A stretch of 64,000 nt of DNA from an uncultured SAR86 cluster bacterium (GCA_902604855.1 CACLAF010000001.1:1-64000), one strand, 5' to 3'. Shown: positions 1-9,499, counted from the stretch's first letter. Numbers and translations: made by a program. The notes: generated by a model from the letters alone, not told the origin.

Positions 1-561
1 GTCGATTGGATAAATTTCGTGAACAAGACCTATTTCTAAGGCTTTCTTACCAGATATCTTCTTAGATCTCAGTATCATATCCATGGCATGGTTTTCACCA
101 ACACATTTAGCTAAACGAGCACTCCCACCCCATGCAGGAACTGCTCCAAGATCGAGTTCAGGCAATCCTATTTGTGCATCCTCATCAGCTGCAAGGCGAA
201 AATGACAGCCCAAAGGAACTTCTAGTCCACCACCAAGGCAGTAGCCAAACAAAGTTACTATCCAAGGTTTGTGCATGCTTTCAATTGCGTCAATGACTTT
301 TAGCCTTTGATCAAAAAGGGCATCAGAACTGCCCTTTCTTTCAATGCCTTCTTGGAATTGCTTAAGATTCATTCCTACTGAAAAATTATCTAATCCAGCT
401 GCTGTTAAAACTACTGCCCTAATGGCATTATCTTTTGAAATCTTATCAACAGTTTTTTCTAACGCGTCCATAAAGTCTAAAGACATACGATTATAAGGTG
501 CGTCATTTATAGTCAGTATCGCTACTGCGCCATCGATTTCAAATAAAAGATTTGTATTCAT
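1..561 (-). CDS. Enoyl-CoA hydratase/isomerase (crotonase), C-terminus beyond window
   Basis: The reading frame runs off the left edge, so only about 187 N-terminal residues are visible. It is a crotonase-fold acyl-CoA enzyme. The oxyanion-hole segment GYCLGGGLE and the downstream LPELDLGAVPAWGG carry both glutamates expected of an enoyl-CoA hydratase. Hydration of 2-enoyl-CoA in fatty acid or related acid degradation is therefore plausible, but the substrate is unknown. Two ATG codons stand in tandem at 564 and 561; AGGAGG at 568-573 is better spaced for the second. Three other crotonases lie in this window. Confidence 0.88.
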   Translation of the reverse strand, partial: MNTNLLFEIDGAVAILTINDAPYNRMSLDFMDALEKTVDKISKDNAIRAVVLTAAGLDNFSVGMNLKQFQEGIERKGSSDALFDQRLKVIDAIESMHKPWIVTLFGYCLGGGLEVPLGCHFRLAADEDAQIGLPELDLGAVPAWGGSARLAKCVGENHAMDMILRSKKISGKKALEIGLVHEIYPID

Positions 562-586
562 CATCTCCTCCTAATTGAAAATTTTC

Positions 587-874
587 TTAAAATTTTTCAT
601 TATCTTGATCACTTTCTTTAGTCATGTCCCCAGTATTTTTATTTTTAAAGTATCCTCTTAAAGCTATATAAGTCTGAATTAAATTAGCTATGACAAAGGC
701 AAATAGATCAACAAATAAAAATATTACAGCACCTGAAAATCTACTTAGGGCAGTAACTAAGTAGCCTTTCAATCTTGTTTCATGATTAACCGAACTTACT
801 TGATATAAGGCCAAAATGCTTATGACTAATATTAGCCATTGACCATATTGTAATACAAAAAAATAATCTATCAT
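587..874 (-). CDS. Small two-segment membrane protein, unknown function
   Basis: A 95-residue protein with two clear hydrophobic segments (about residues 9-28 and 45-72) separated by a short polar stretch, and a charged, lysine- and aspartate-rich C-terminal tail. The arrangement is that of a small inner-membrane protein. I do not recognise the family. It lies between a crotonase and a DoxX-like gene on the same strand with very short gaps, so it is probably co-transcribed with them. Confidence 0.6.
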   Translation of the reverse strand: MIDYFFVLQYGQWLILVISILALYQVSSVNHETRLKGYLVTALSRFSGAVIFLFVDLFAFVIANLIQTYIALRGYFKNKNTGDMTKESDQDNEKF

Positions 875-892
875 GGTGATAACCTCATAAAT

Positions 893-1318
893 TTAAATAT
901 AATTTCTAGATGGATTGAAAGCTGGCCTAGTCAAAGAGTAGGCCCAGAAAAAGAAGAGAAATTGTAAGGCAAGACGAAAGTAAAGCGCAAAAATTGAAAT
1001 TTCAGGAAAGGACTCTGGCGTCATGGCCATATAAATATTTGCAGGGTAAACAGCAATTAATAGAGCCAATAAGCCCCAACCTGATATTTTTCTGAAGCGA
1101 GATAGTAAAAGGCCAAGACCACCCAGAATTTCAAAAAAACCGCTTACGTATACCGCCTCAAGATGCAAAGGCAACATTGGAGGCATAATAGCTAGATAAA
1201 AATCTGGATTAATAAAATGATCAATGCCTACAGTGATAAAAAAGGATGAAAAAGCTAATAAAGCTAGTTTCCTCCACAAACCCTCAGGAAAATTTAATAC
1301 TCTCAAAAAGTATGACAA
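893..1318 (-). CDS. DoxX-family membrane protein
   Basis: This 141-residue protein has about four hydrophobic segments. It contains a GIDHFINPDFY segment near residue 31 and an EILGGLGLLL segment near residue 63, a pattern shared by DoxX-like integral membrane proteins. The family includes quinone-linked redox subunits but most members are uncharacterised, so no reaction is assigned. A second DoxX-type gene is at 44042-44482. It sits 9 bp from a crotonase gene on the same strand. Confidence 0.75.
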   Translation of the reverse strand: MSYFLRVLNFPEGLWRKLALLAFSSFFITVGIDHFINPDFYLAIMPPMLPLHLEAVYVSGFFEILGGLGLLLSRFRKISGWGLLALLIAVYPANIYMAMTPESFPEISIFALYFRLALQFLFFFWAYSLTRPAFNPSRNYI

Positions 1319-1327
1319 AAGACAAAG

Positions 1328-2128
1328 TTATTTTTTAAAGTTTGGTTTACGCTTCTCTAAGAAAGCACCTATCCCTTCTTTAGCATCATCTTTTAATAAA
1401 TTCTCCACCATGACTTTTGAAGTGAAGTCATAAGCTTCAGCTAAGTCATAATCAGATTGAGTATAAAATGCATTTTTGCCCGTTGATACAGCCACTGAAG
1501 ATTTATTGGCAATTTTGGATGCTATATCCATAGTTTCTTTTTCTAACTCATCGATTTCATAAAAATTATTTATTAATCCTATTTCTTTTGCTTTTATTGA
1601 GTCAATAAAGTCTCCTGTAAGTAGCATTTCCATAGCATGCTTATTTTTAACTACTCTGGTAAGAGCTACCATGGGAGTAGAACAAAAAAGCCCCAAGTTG
1701 ACTCCCGGTGTTGCAAATTTAGCTGAGCTTGATGCATAAGCAAGATCACAAGTTGCAACCAACTGACATCCGGCTGCGGTAGCTATACCAGATATTTGTG
1801 CAATGACAGGTTTTGGGCAGTTGACTACAAGTTGCATCAAAGATGAGCATTGGTCAAATAATTGTTTGAAGTAAGGTTCACCATCTTCACTTTTCTCTCT
1901 TGCATCAGTAATTTGCTTTAAATTATGTCCTGAACTAAATATGCACCCCTCTGCGGCTAAAATTATGACTTTAACTGAGTCATCAATTGAAGCTTTTTCT
2001 ATTGCCTTTATTAATTTACTCATCATTTCTTCCGATAAAGCGTTGCCGCTCTTTTGATCATCCATGACAAGGCGAAGAATGCCCTCTCTGGGGATATCAC
2101 TAACGAGTATATTCATTTCATTTTTCAT
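1328..2128 (-). CDS. Crotonase-family protein of the ECHDC3 type
   Basis: A 266-residue crotonase. Stretches such as AEGCIFSSGHNLK, ATAAGCQLVATCDLA and TPGVNLGLFCSTP match the ECHDC3-like subgroup as I remember it. Neither catalytic glutamate of classical enoyl-CoA hydratase is present: Gln follows the GC of the oxyanion loop, and a Pro-Gly occupies the second site. Hydratase activity is therefore doubtful, and a different acyl-CoA role is more likely. The start is ATG at 2128; an internal ATG four codons in is also possible. It is followed 22 bp upstream by a CoA-binding protein gene, suggesting a shared transcript. Confidence 0.85.
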   Translation of the reverse strand: MKNEMNILVSDIPREGILRLVMDDQKSGNALSEEMMSKLIKAIEKASIDDSVKVIILAAEGCIFSSGHNLKQITDAREKSEDGEPYFKQLFDQCSSLMQLVVNCPKPVIAQISGIATAAGCQLVATCDLAYASSSAKFATPGVNLGLFCSTPMVALTRVVKNKHAMEMLLTGDFIDSIKAKEIGLINNFYEIDELEKETMDIASKIANKSSVAVSTGKNAFYTQSDYDLAEAYDFTSKVMVENLLKDDAKEGIGAFLEKRKPNFKK

Positions 2129-2150
2129 TTTTTAGACCCTAAATAAGTTT

Positions 2151-2567
2151 CTATTTTTTTAATTCGATTTTGGGGCATCGATTCATGACAACTTTCAGGC
2201 CCTCATTTTTTGCTATTTTGAAAGCTTCTTTATCAATTATACCTAGCTGAGTCCAAAGAACTTTTGAGCTAATATTGATTGCCTCTTTGGCAATGCCTAA
2301 AACTTCTTCAGACTTTCTAAAGACTTCTACCATGTCTATGGGGAGCCCTATGGACTGAAGATCACCATAACAATATTGACCTAAAATACTTTTCCCTTTT
2401 TCGTTAGGATTTACAGGATATACCTCATAGTTTTTTTCCAATAAGAATTTCATAACCTTGTAACTATCTTTCTCTGGATTAGAACTTGCTCCAACAAGAG
2501 CTATAGTCTTAACCTCTTCTAAAATTTCTTTAATATAAATATCAGAGTGAACAAACTGTTCTTCCAT
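2151..2567 (-). CDS. CoA-binding domain protein (YccU-like)
   Basis: A 138-residue Rossmann-type CoA-binding protein of the YccU group. Visible marks are TIALVGASSNPEKDSYKVM near residue 22, VYPVNPN near residue 49, and a C-terminal VVMNRCPKIE. Members are single-domain relatives of the succinyl-CoA synthetase alpha-subunit CoA-binding domain; the physiological role is unknown. It lies 9 bp from the GST-like gene on the same strand. Confidence 0.85.
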   Translation of the reverse strand: MEEQFVHSDIYIKEILEEVKTIALVGASSNPEKDSYKVMKFLLEKNYEVYPVNPNEKGKSILGQYCYGDLQSIGLPIDMVEVFRKSEEVLGIAKEAINISSKVLWTQLGIIDKEAFKIAKNEGLKVVMNRCPKIELKK

Positions 2568-2576
2568 ATTTAAAAC

Positions 2577-3392
2577 CTATAAAGGGTCACCACCCAGGAT
2601 GGCGGGAGTCTCGCAATAAGTCTTAAGAATATTTCTTTGATGATCGCGCATTAGAGGTGAAATTATATTAGCAAAATCTGGTATTTTAGAGATTGCTTCA
2701 AAGCCAGCTAACATACCCTGATTTTGTTTCGTTTTGGGCATGATATCCTCGGTTGCCGGTATCATGCACATGCTCATAGTTGCCCAATAAATGTCTACTG
2801 CTGAGAGTTCATCCCCTATCAGAAACCTTGAATTAAGTCTTTCTTGAGATTTTAATTTCGCATCAATAACTTTTAGGGCATTTATGATTTTGGAAGGAGC
2901 CGATGAGCTGTTAGCTTCGCTGTAGCCATATTTTCTCCCTAAAGGACCATCATTCAAGATTCTCATATTCCAAACCAGTCCATCCTCTGCAAGAATAATA
3001 GCGCATAGTCCGTACATTTCTGCTCTAAGTTCAAACTTTTCTGGGATGATCGAAGGACTTTCTGGTGCTCCAATTTGCTCGGCAAGAGCGAGTTGCTCTA
3101 TCCAAACATTTCTTGGCCTTTCTTCTTCATGGAACATAGTTGGTAAACTTGTCTGTTTAGTCAGGTTGTAGAGATTTGCTTGTCTATCCTCTCCAGTTTC
3201 TTTATCTATTCCCATTAAAGGATGTAAAACACGTGTTATGGCGATCTGTTTTACAAAACAAATATTCTTGAGTGCTTCAGCATAAAGGGCCTGGACGCCA
3301 GGAACAAAAGTTATCCTTGTTCCAGTATTCATTTCTGCTGCTGCTTCAAGTGTTATAAAAGTTGGATTTTCTGAGTCTTCTCTGTTGTTCAT
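2577..3392 (-). CDS. Glutathione S-transferase-like protein
   Basis: A 271-residue protein whose C-terminal half resembles the alpha-helical GST domain (SRFLIGDELSAVDIYWA around residue 190). The N-terminal thioredoxin-like half, with FVPGVQALYAEALKN, is divergent and lacks a recognisable catalytic Ser/Tyr/Cys motif. The substrate is unknown. It follows the aminotransferase gene by 49 bp on the same strand and may belong to the putative demethylation operon upstream. Confidence 0.65.
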   Translation of the reverse strand: MNNREDSENPTFITLEAAAEMNTGTRITFVPGVQALYAEALKNICFVKQIAITRVLHPLMGIDKETGEDRQANLYNLTKQTSLPTMFHEEERPRNVWIEQLALAEQIGAPESPSIIPEKFELRAEMYGLCAIILAEDGLVWNMRILNDGPLGRKYGYSEANSSSAPSKIINALKVIDAKLKSQERLNSRFLIGDELSAVDIYWATMSMCMIPATEDIMPKTKQNQGMLAGFEAISKIPDFANIISPLMRDHQRNILKTYCETPAILGGDPL

Positions 3393-3441
3393 TAATTTTT
3401 TATGTTTTACAAAATCAATCTTGTTTTAAATCAATTATTTC

Positions 3442-4812
3442 TTAAATATATCCGTCCGACCTTAGATCCTCAAAGGTGTTTTTAAATGCAGAAATAACTT
3501 GATCAACTACTTCTGGAGTATGGGCATAGGACAGGAATGCTAAGTGGATGCCTGGAACAATAACATTATGGCCTAAGAGATGAAGATAAAATTCATTTTC
3601 TAAATGATAGTGACGTCTTTCTATATCTCTGGATGATTTAATATCATTATCACCAAAAATTAAATGCATCATAGATCCGGCATTCATCAACTTTGCAGGT
3701 ATCTTAGACATTGAACAAAATTCATTGATTTCTTTAGCAAGCCGATCGCCCTGTTCATGCAAATAAGGATATATATGTTCTTTATTTTCTTTTAAATACT
3801 CCAAAGCACCAATACCTCCAGCCATAGTAAGAGGATTACCGCTAAATGTACCACCAGCAAATATTGCAGGAGTATCTTCAGCTCCAGAAAAACTATTCAT
3901 AATTTTTTTAGGTCCTGCAACAACGCCGATCGGCATTCCTCCGCCTACAGCTTTACCATATGTAATCACATCGGGTTTTATGCTGTAATATTCTTGACAT
4001 CCTCCATACTCTATTCGGAAACCAGTTATGACTTCGTCAAACATTAAAAGAACATCACACTCAGTACAGACATCTCTTAAACCTTCTAAAAATTCTTGAC
4101 TATCTAGCCTTGGGTTTGAGCTCTGAACGGGCTCAATAACAACCATGGCCAAATCATTTTTATACTTTCGGATTAACTCATATGAATTTTTATCTCGATA
4201 TGGAAGCATCATCATTAGATTTTGGGAAACTTCATTTGGGATGCCTGATCCAAGGGTAAGGCTTGTGGGTGTTGATCTTTCACTCTTTGAGTCAGCTCTT
4301 AACAAAGCATAATCGTGTATCCCATGATAAGAACCATCAAATAAAGCTACCACCTTCTTGCCAGTAACAGCCCTGGCTGCGCGAAAGGCAAACATAGTCG
4401 CTTCACTACCAGAGTTACAAAACATCACTTCATCCACAGAAGGTGAAGATTCTTTTATTAATTCTGCTAAGTTGGCTTGTCCTTGTCCAGGAATTCCATA
4501 ATGCCAACCTTTCTTAATTTGAGAAGAAAGCGCATCTTCAATTGGTTTAGGTTTATTACCAAGAACATTTGGACCAAATCCACCGGTTAAGTCTATATAT
4601 TTATTTCCATCAAGATCAGTTAAATAGGGTCCTTCAGCTGAATCTATATAAATTGGATGAGGTAAATCGACAGTCTGAACAACTTCTTGTGCTAAAGCAG
4701 CTTGCCCTCTTTTAGCAAGCGATTCACATTTGGCGGTTCTACTTATTAACTTCGCTCTTACTGCATCAGATTTAGTTCCCAATTTTAGTGTTGCTTGGTT
4801 AGAAGATTTCAT
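3442..4812 (-). CDS. Class III (GSA-type) PLP-dependent aminotransferase
   Basis: A fold-type I aminotransferase of about 456 residues, closest by eye to the glutamate-1-semialdehyde aminomutase group. It shows CNSGSEATMFAFRAAR (PLP phosphate binding), FDEVITGFR, and TYGKAVGGGMPIG with the Schiff-base lysine at about residue 287. The ATG at 4812 is preferred over an in-frame TTG at 4824, because GAGG lies 4 bases upstream of it. True HemL is unlikely given the catabolic context next to a GcvT-like/MetF-like pair. The amino donor and acceptor cannot be told from sequence. Confidence 0.85.
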   Translation of the reverse strand: MKSSNQATLKLGTKSDAVRAKLISRTAKCESLAKRGQAALAQEVVQTVDLPHPIYIDSAEGPYLTDLDGNKYIDLTGGFGPNVLGNKPKPIEDALSSQIKKGWHYGIPGQGQANLAELIKESSPSVDEVMFCNSGSEATMFAFRAARAVTGKKVVALFDGSYHGIHDYALLRADSKSERSTPTSLTLGSGIPNEVSQNLMMMLPYRDKNSYELIRKYKNDLAMVVIEPVQSSNPRLDSQEFLEGLRDVCTECDVLLMFDEVITGFRIEYGGCQEYYSIKPDVITYGKAVGGGMPIGVVAGPKKIMNSFSGAEDTPAIFAGGTFSGNPLTMAGGIGALEYLKENKEHIYPYLHEQGDRLAKEINEFCSMSKIPAKLMNAGSMMHLIFGDNDIKSSRDIERRHYHLENEFYLHLLGHNVIVPGIHLAFLSYAHTPEVVDQVISAFKNTFEDLRSDGYI

Positions 4813-4916
4813 CTTACCTCTCAATATTGCCTGCTTTTGTTTTACCTTAAATTAAAAATACCAAATCATCAATTTATTGTACCTTCTTGCAACGGTGGAC
4901 ATTGTAAAAAAAGATA

Positions 4917-5777
4917 TTATTTAAAATTTGATATGACTTTAGCAGATCCTTTTTCACAGTTCGGGCCCATTAAATGGACTCCATCTATACAAGGAAGAGA
5001 CATAATCTTTTCAATTAAATCTATACAAATTTTTTCACCTGTCTCTTCAGGATTATCGCTGCATTCTAATTGATTAAGAATGTCGTCAGAAATATTTATC
5101 CCCCAGAGATTCTTCCTCATCCAATCTGCCTGTTTTGCAGATTTTAGTGGTCCCATTCCTATCAATACCTTTCGATCTTTGAATATACCTTGGTCATTTA
5201 ATTTTTCTGAATATTGCTTTATTACATCAAAGTCAAAGCAGTATTGAGTCTGAATAAAGCTCGCTCCTTGTTTCATCTTTCTAGCCAAAGAATTCATTGC
5301 ATCTGGATTTGATAACTGTACATATAGGTCGTCTGCAGCACCTGAATATAATGGTAAAGGGTTTTTGATTTCTGTGCCGTCTGTTAAAAATCCTTCAGAT
5401 ATAGTCTTACAGAGCTGAATCAAACCGTTACTATTTAATTCATTAACAGCCATTGGTCCATCATCATCTGGCTGGTCTCCACTGAGACAAAGAACTTTAT
5501 CAATCTGAACCGATAAAGCACCTAAAAGTTCTGACTCTAAAGCTACCCTATTTCTGTCTCTGCCTGTTAATTGCAAAATAACGTCCAAACCACTTTTCTT
5601 AATTTCTGATGCTACTAGTAAGCTATTTAAGCGAGTTTTACAATTGGGAGAATCTGTGACATTTACTGCATCAGCAAGACCCAATAAAGCATTAATTTTT
5701 TTTGAACTTCCAGAAAGATCGGTACTTACATCAGGTGTTGTTTCTGTAGTGAATAAAAAATCCTTTTTTTCTAACAT
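4917..5777 (-). CDS. Methylenetetrahydrofolate reductase-family protein (MetF-like)
   Basis: A 286-residue TIM-barrel protein of the 5,10-methylene-THF reductase family. Landmarks are VNVTDSP, LTGRDRNRVALESELLGA and VLCLSGDQPDDDG, typical of the MetF homologues paired with THF-dependent demethylases. Its ATG overlaps the stop codon of the upstream GcvT-like gene (TAATG), indicating translational coupling. Expected role: oxidising 5-methyl-THF produced by that partner back to methylene-THF, the reverse of the methionine-synthesis direction. A biosynthetic MetF role is the alternative. Confidence 0.83.
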   Translation of the reverse strand: MLEKKDFLFTTETTPDVSTDLSGSSKKINALLGLADAVNVTDSPNCKTRLNSLLVASEIKKSGLDVILQLTGRDRNRVALESELLGALSVQIDKVLCLSGDQPDDDGPMAVNELNSNGLIQLCKTISEGFLTDGTEIKNPLPLYSGAADDLYVQLSNPDAMNSLARKMKQGASFIQTQYCFDFDVIKQYSEKLNDQGIFKDRKVLIGMGPLKSAKQADWMRKNLWGINISDDILNQLECSDNPEETGEKICIDLIEKIMSLPCIDGVHLMGPNCEKGSAKVISNFK

Positions 5778-6892
5778 TACCTTACCAATAGCTTTTCTTT
5801 GTCATAGAGCGGAAGGTCAACTACTTTAGCATCAAACTCACCAGACGAAGTAACGACTTTCACTTTGTAGTCAGAAGGTTTTGTTTCATCTAGCCGTATC
5901 AAACCAACTCCAGATTCTAAATAGGGAGACCAAGCGCCTGCGCTGACAAAACCAATCTCTTTTCCAGATTCTACTAGTTTATCTCCTCTAGTTAATGGAG
6001 CCTCAACACAAAGCAAGCCTTTTAACCTTAAAGATTTATGATTTGTTTCCATAAGTGCCTTTCGGCCAATAAAATCAAATTTATCTAGATGAACTAAGCG
6101 CTCAAGTCCTAATTCGAATGGATTAAGGGACTGATCTATATCTGTTCCATAATCAAGAATACCAGCTTCTATTCTTCTTATGTGCATAGATGAGACATCT
6201 GAGGGCATTAATCCTGCAGGTGATCCTTTCTCAAGTAAAAAGTTCCATAGTTTTACACCATCAAAGTCTGAATTTTTTGAATATATTTCAAACCCTCTTT
6301 CGCCAGTCCAACCTGAACGAGATATATAGAAAGAATTGCCATTTATATCTACTTCGGCTACTCCATAATAAGGAAAATCATCTATGGATATATCGCAAAC
6401 TGCTTCAAGAACATCTAAAGATGTGGGTCCTTGAATTTGTAAGACCCAAGAATCGAAATCCTCAATGGATACATCAAGATTACCCAATAGGGCTTGGGCC
6501 CAATTCAAAAAGTCTCCATTTGCTTGAACGTAAATAAATTCCTCTTCATTGGGCCTCATCAAGACGCCATCCATCATAATGCCTCCACTATGATTACAAG
6601 CAATAGCATAGCCAGCTTTTCCTACTGCTATCTTGCTGACATCTCTAGTGAATAACATGTTAAGAAATTCAATACTGTCTATACCAGTAATCTTTAAAGG
6701 CGTTTCAGGTACATCGTATAAGCAGCATTTTGAGCGCATATGCTCGTAATGCTTTATTTCATCATTTCCTGAATTTATCGGATAGAGTCTATTATTGTAA
6801 ATGCCATATAAAGTATCTTCTCTATTATTACATTCAAAGAAAGGTGACTTTTTAAATCTATGATCTGAAACAGGTAAGTAAGATATCCCCAT
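5777..6892 (-). CDS. GcvT-family THF-dependent methyltransferase/demethylase, DmdA-like
   Basis: A 371-residue protein with the folate-binding GcvT fold and C-terminal barrel. The overall pattern (KSPFF near the N-terminus, YNNRLYPI, SRSGWTGERGFEIYS, RRIEAGILDYGTDIDQSLNPFE) and the length match dimethylsulfoniopropionate demethylase DmdA and related catabolic demethylases better than glycine-cleavage GcvT. No gcvH or gcvP is nearby. GGGGAAAT precedes the ATG. It heads a probable operon with a MetF homologue and a class III aminotransferase. The methyl donor (DMSP, a methylated amine or a methoxy compound) is not determined. Confidence 0.8.
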   Translation of the reverse strand: MGISYLPVSDHRFKKSPFFECNNREDTLYGIYNNRLYPINSGNDEIKHYEHMRSKCCLYDVPETPLKITGIDSIEFLNMLFTRDVSKIAVGKAGYAIACNHSGGIMMDGVLMRPNEEEFIYVQANGDFLNWAQALLGNLDVSIEDFDSWVLQIQGPTSLDVLEAVCDISIDDFPYYGVAEVDINGNSFYISRSGWTGERGFEIYSKNSDFDGVKLWNFLLEKGSPAGLMPSDVSSMHIRRIEAGILDYGTDIDQSLNPFELGLERLVHLDKFDFIGRKALMETNHKSLRLKGLLCVEAPLTRGDKLVESGKEIGFVSAGAWSPYLESGVGLIRLDETKPSDYKVKVVTSSGEFDAKVVDLPLYDKEKLLVR

Positions 6893-6991
6893 ATTTCCCC
6901 TTATTTTTCTAAATTTAATTTATTAGAGCTGTATTTTACTTAGGTTTAGCTTTTGCAGGTAATTTTTTAGCTTAATTTCCTAGTAATTGAT

Positions 6992-7483
6992 TTAATTGAC
7001 TATAAAACGACTAAGTACAAATTTACCTTTTTCTTGGATTCCTGCTTCGCCAATTGGCCTTCTTACAGCACTTGGTACATTTCCTACATAAAGTTGATAA
7101 GAACCAGGCTTTATTGGAACAAAGCTAACATGTGCTGAACCAATCTCATCACATTCAATCGCATTAAAACTTAATCCTTGCAGATGAATCTCAATGTCTC
7201 CGACTGTCACAAGCCTTAGATGAGAATTTCTAAGTAATTCAGGCATTTCAATTCTCCAACCCGTCAAGTCATCTTTAACATCTAGGCAATTGATATTTAA
7301 ACGATAATATTGACCTGTATAAAGAGAAATTTCTGAAGGTACAAGTTGAGGAAAGCCTTCTTTAGTAGTGCTTATATTCAAATCCACTCCCATGGGTGGA
7401 TACTGAGCTAAATTTCCCGAAGATTCGGTATAAACGAAACTTTGTGAAACAATTAAAATAAAGGTAGTTAAGGATTTAAGCAC
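6992..7483 (-). CDS. Secreted protein of unknown function
   Basis: A 163-residue protein with an N-terminal hydrophobic stretch (about residues 3-18) followed by ESSG, consistent with a signal peptide. The mature part is rich in beta-type sequence (SEISLYTGQYYRLNINC; KPGSYQLYVGNVP), reminiscent of a cupredoxin-like or Ig-like sandwich, but I see no complete copper ligand set. Two cysteines are present. It appears to be a single gene between the GcvT-like gene and guaC. Confidence 0.6.
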   Translation of the reverse strand: MLKSLTTFILIVSQSFVYTESSGNLAQYPPMGVDLNISTTKEGFPQLVPSEISLYTGQYYRLNINCLDVKDDLTGWRIEMPELLRNSHLRLVTVGDIEIHLQGLSFNAIECDEIGSAHVSFVPIKPGSYQLYVGNVPSAVRRPIGEAGIQEKGKFVLSRFIVN

Positions 7484-7530
7484 TTCTACTATGTCAATAT
7501 TTGATGTTTTTTTTTAATTGTAAGAGGAAA

Positions 7531-8523
7531 TTACTCCTTACCGAAAATCGTATTATGAGTACTATTGACTCGAACAAATGTTGTGCATTTAGAGAGAGTC
7601 TTTAGTCTAGTTGCTCCAACGTAAGTACAAGCAGATCTTATGCCACTGAGTATATCTTTAATTGTATCGTCTGCTTTACCACGATATTCAACTTCCACTG
7701 TCTTACCTTCTGCTCCTCTATAAGCATTGTGATTACCATGTCTATTCATAGCGGATTCAGATGCCATGCCATAAAATTTCATAACTCCATTTTTTACTTC
7801 GCCATCACACTCATCATGCCCAGCAAGCATGCCTCCAAGCATTACAAAATCAGCTCCTGCAGCAAAAGCTTTGACGATATCTCCTGAATTCACACAACCG
7901 CCGTCAGCTATGATGTGCGCATCAAGTCCGTGAGCAGCATCTGCACACTCTATCACGGCACTTAATTGGGGATATCCAATTCCGGTTTTTATTCTAGTAG
8001 TGCAAACAGACCCTGGCCCTATACCTACCTTAACAATATCTGCACCAGCTAAAATTAGCTCTTGAGTCATATCTGCTGTTACAACATTACCCGCAGCAAT
8101 TGTTGCATCAGGACATTTGTCCCTCAGTTTCTTCACGGCATCGACAAACTTTATTGTGTATCCGTTAGCAACATCCAAACCAATAAAGCCTGAGGTGGCC
8201 TTAGCCAAGTTGTTTATATCGTCAATGCCTCCAAACCAACATATGTTGGTTTTTCCTTTTTTGAACTTATCTTGATCTTTCTTTAGATGATGTTTAGCAG
8301 GACAAGTTATCAATTTATATTTAGATAAAACTTTGTGCATTGCTGGTGTACCAACTGTGTCCATATTTGATGACATGATTGGTATTCCAGTCCATTTCTT
8401 CTTGCTCCATAAAAAATTATGGGTACGTTCCAAATTAACTTCTCCTCTAGAACTCATGGTTGATCTTTTAGGGCGGATCAAAACATCTGAGTAATCTAGC
8501 TTTATTTCTTCATTTACTAACAA
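7531..8523 (-). CDS. guaC: GMP reductase
   Basis: A 330-residue TIM-barrel enzyme of the IMPDH/GMPR family without CBS domains. The catalytic loop GPGSVCTTR places the active cysteine at about residue 174; [12 protein letters not shown] and the [24 protein letters not shown] region bind nucleotide. It reductively deaminates GMP to IMP with NADPH, opposing the guaB-guaA branch found 10 kb away. Lack of CBS domains and the WFGGIDD segment separate it from GuaB. Confidence 0.92.
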   Translation of the reverse strand: MLVNEEIKLDYSDVLIRPKRSTMSSRGEVNLERTHNFLWSKKKWTGIPIMSSNMDTVGTPAMHKVLSKYKLITCPAKHHLKKDQDKFKKGKTNICWFGGIDDINNLAKATSGFIGLDVANGYTIKFVDAVKKLRDKCPDATIAAGNVVTADMTQELILAGADIVKVGIGPGSVCTTRIKTGIGYPQLSAVIECADAAHGLDAHIIADGGCVNSGDIVKAFAAGADFVMLGGMLAGHDECDGEVKNGVMKFYGMASESAMNRHGNHNAYRGAEGKTVEVEYRGKADDTIKDILSGIRSACTYVGATRLKTLSKCTTFVRVNSTHNTIFGKE

Positions 8524-8596
8524 TATATTTTCTCACTTAATCTGTAGCTTTATATCAATAAGACAGTAATTTGGAAAGCACTAAGTTTGAACTCCT

Positions 8597-9499
8597 TCAA
8601 GACTCAGCCACCACAAAATGCTCAAGCTTGAATATTTGATGTTCTTCGAGCTTTCTCCCCACGGGAGTGAAGTAAAGTGAGTTGAGGTCTCCTAAAGTCA
8701 CATTTTCTTTTACAGTATAACCATTTTCAAAAAGTAGACCTTCTAACTCTTCATCTTTATAGAAAGATATCCAAGGCTCGCCAACTTTAGCTGATAAGTT
8801 TTTAATCAAGTTGGCTTTTTTCACAGGATTTGGATAACCCTCACCAAAACATGCTACAGGATCTTTTTCCAAAAGTTCATTAACATAAGACATAAAGAAA
8901 ATAGATCTAGAATCCTTAGTAATCATTGCTAGTTCTTTAATTGTTGAACTTACAGCTTCTTTTGAAATGTATTGCGAAACACCTTCAAGAGTGAAAATTG
9001 TCGATTTGTTCCGATCAAATCCCTCATATAGAAGTTGTTCGCTTAAAGATTGATAAGAGAAATCTACATTTACATAAGTGATATTCTCTTGATTTGGCAA
9101 ATCCTTTGGCAACTTAGAAAGTTTTTTGTCTGAGACTTCAGGCTGATCTACTTCAAAGATTTTCAATGTAGGTGGTAGATTGAGTCGATTAGCTCTGGAG
9201 TCATATCCTGCCCCAAGAATAACATATTGCTCTATACCATCTTTTGCACTCTTTTCTATTAAATCATCAATAAAACGTGTGCGTGCTATAAGATGTTCAT
9301 GAAAACCAGGAGCAAGTTTACTGCTCAACCAAACGTTTAACCTGTGACCCATCAGCTTAATTACAGTGGAACCTAAAACAAACTTATCGGCATATGGGTC
9401 ATTTATTATACTCTTTTCAGAACCCGCAATGGTTTCTATTAAGCGTTGTTTTGCCACGCCTTGAGCAGTGCCGTCTTTAACAAAAATTGAGTAGCTCAC
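8597..9499 (-). CDS. Class I SAM-dependent methyltransferase, LCMT/PPM family
   Basis: A 300-residue methyltransferase with the leucine carboxyl methyltransferase-like layout: ARTRFIDDLI, then the SAM motif ILGAGYDSRANRL near residue 97, EVDQPEV, and EGVSQYIS near residue 158. Bacterial members methylate varied O- or carboxyl targets; the substrate here is unknown. Translation is assigned to GTG at 9499. AGGAGA sits 12 bases upstream, and an out-of-frame ATG at 9509 that closes after ten codons lies between them. Confidence 0.82.
   Translation of the reverse strand: MSYSIFVKDGTAQGVAKQRLIETIAGSEKSIINDPYADKFVLGSTVIKLMGHRLNVWLSSKLAPGFHEHLIARTRFIDDLIEKSAKDGIEQYVILGAGYDSRANRLNLPPTLKIFEVDQPEVSDKKLSKLPKDLPNQENITYVNVDFSYQSLSEQLLYEGFDRNKSTIFTLEGVSQYISKEAVSSTIKELAMITKDSRSIFFMSYVNELLEKDPVACFGEGYPNPVKKANLIKNLSAKVGEPWISFYKDEELEGLLFENGYTVKENVTLGDLNSLYFTPVGRKLEEHQIFKLEHFVVAES

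Noticed and set aside
1224-1433. 69-codon plus-strand reading frame
   Set aside because: It lies antisense to the DoxX-like and crotonase genes and has no ribosome-binding site or motif.
5777-6892. Glycine cleavage system T protein (gcvT)
   Set aside because: No gcvH or gcvP nearby, and the length and motif spacing follow the DmdA-type catabolic group.
7500-7555. Hairpin after guaC as an intrinsic terminator
   Set aside because: The stem GTAAG/CTTAC is short and bulged, and on the guaC strand it is followed by A residues, not T.
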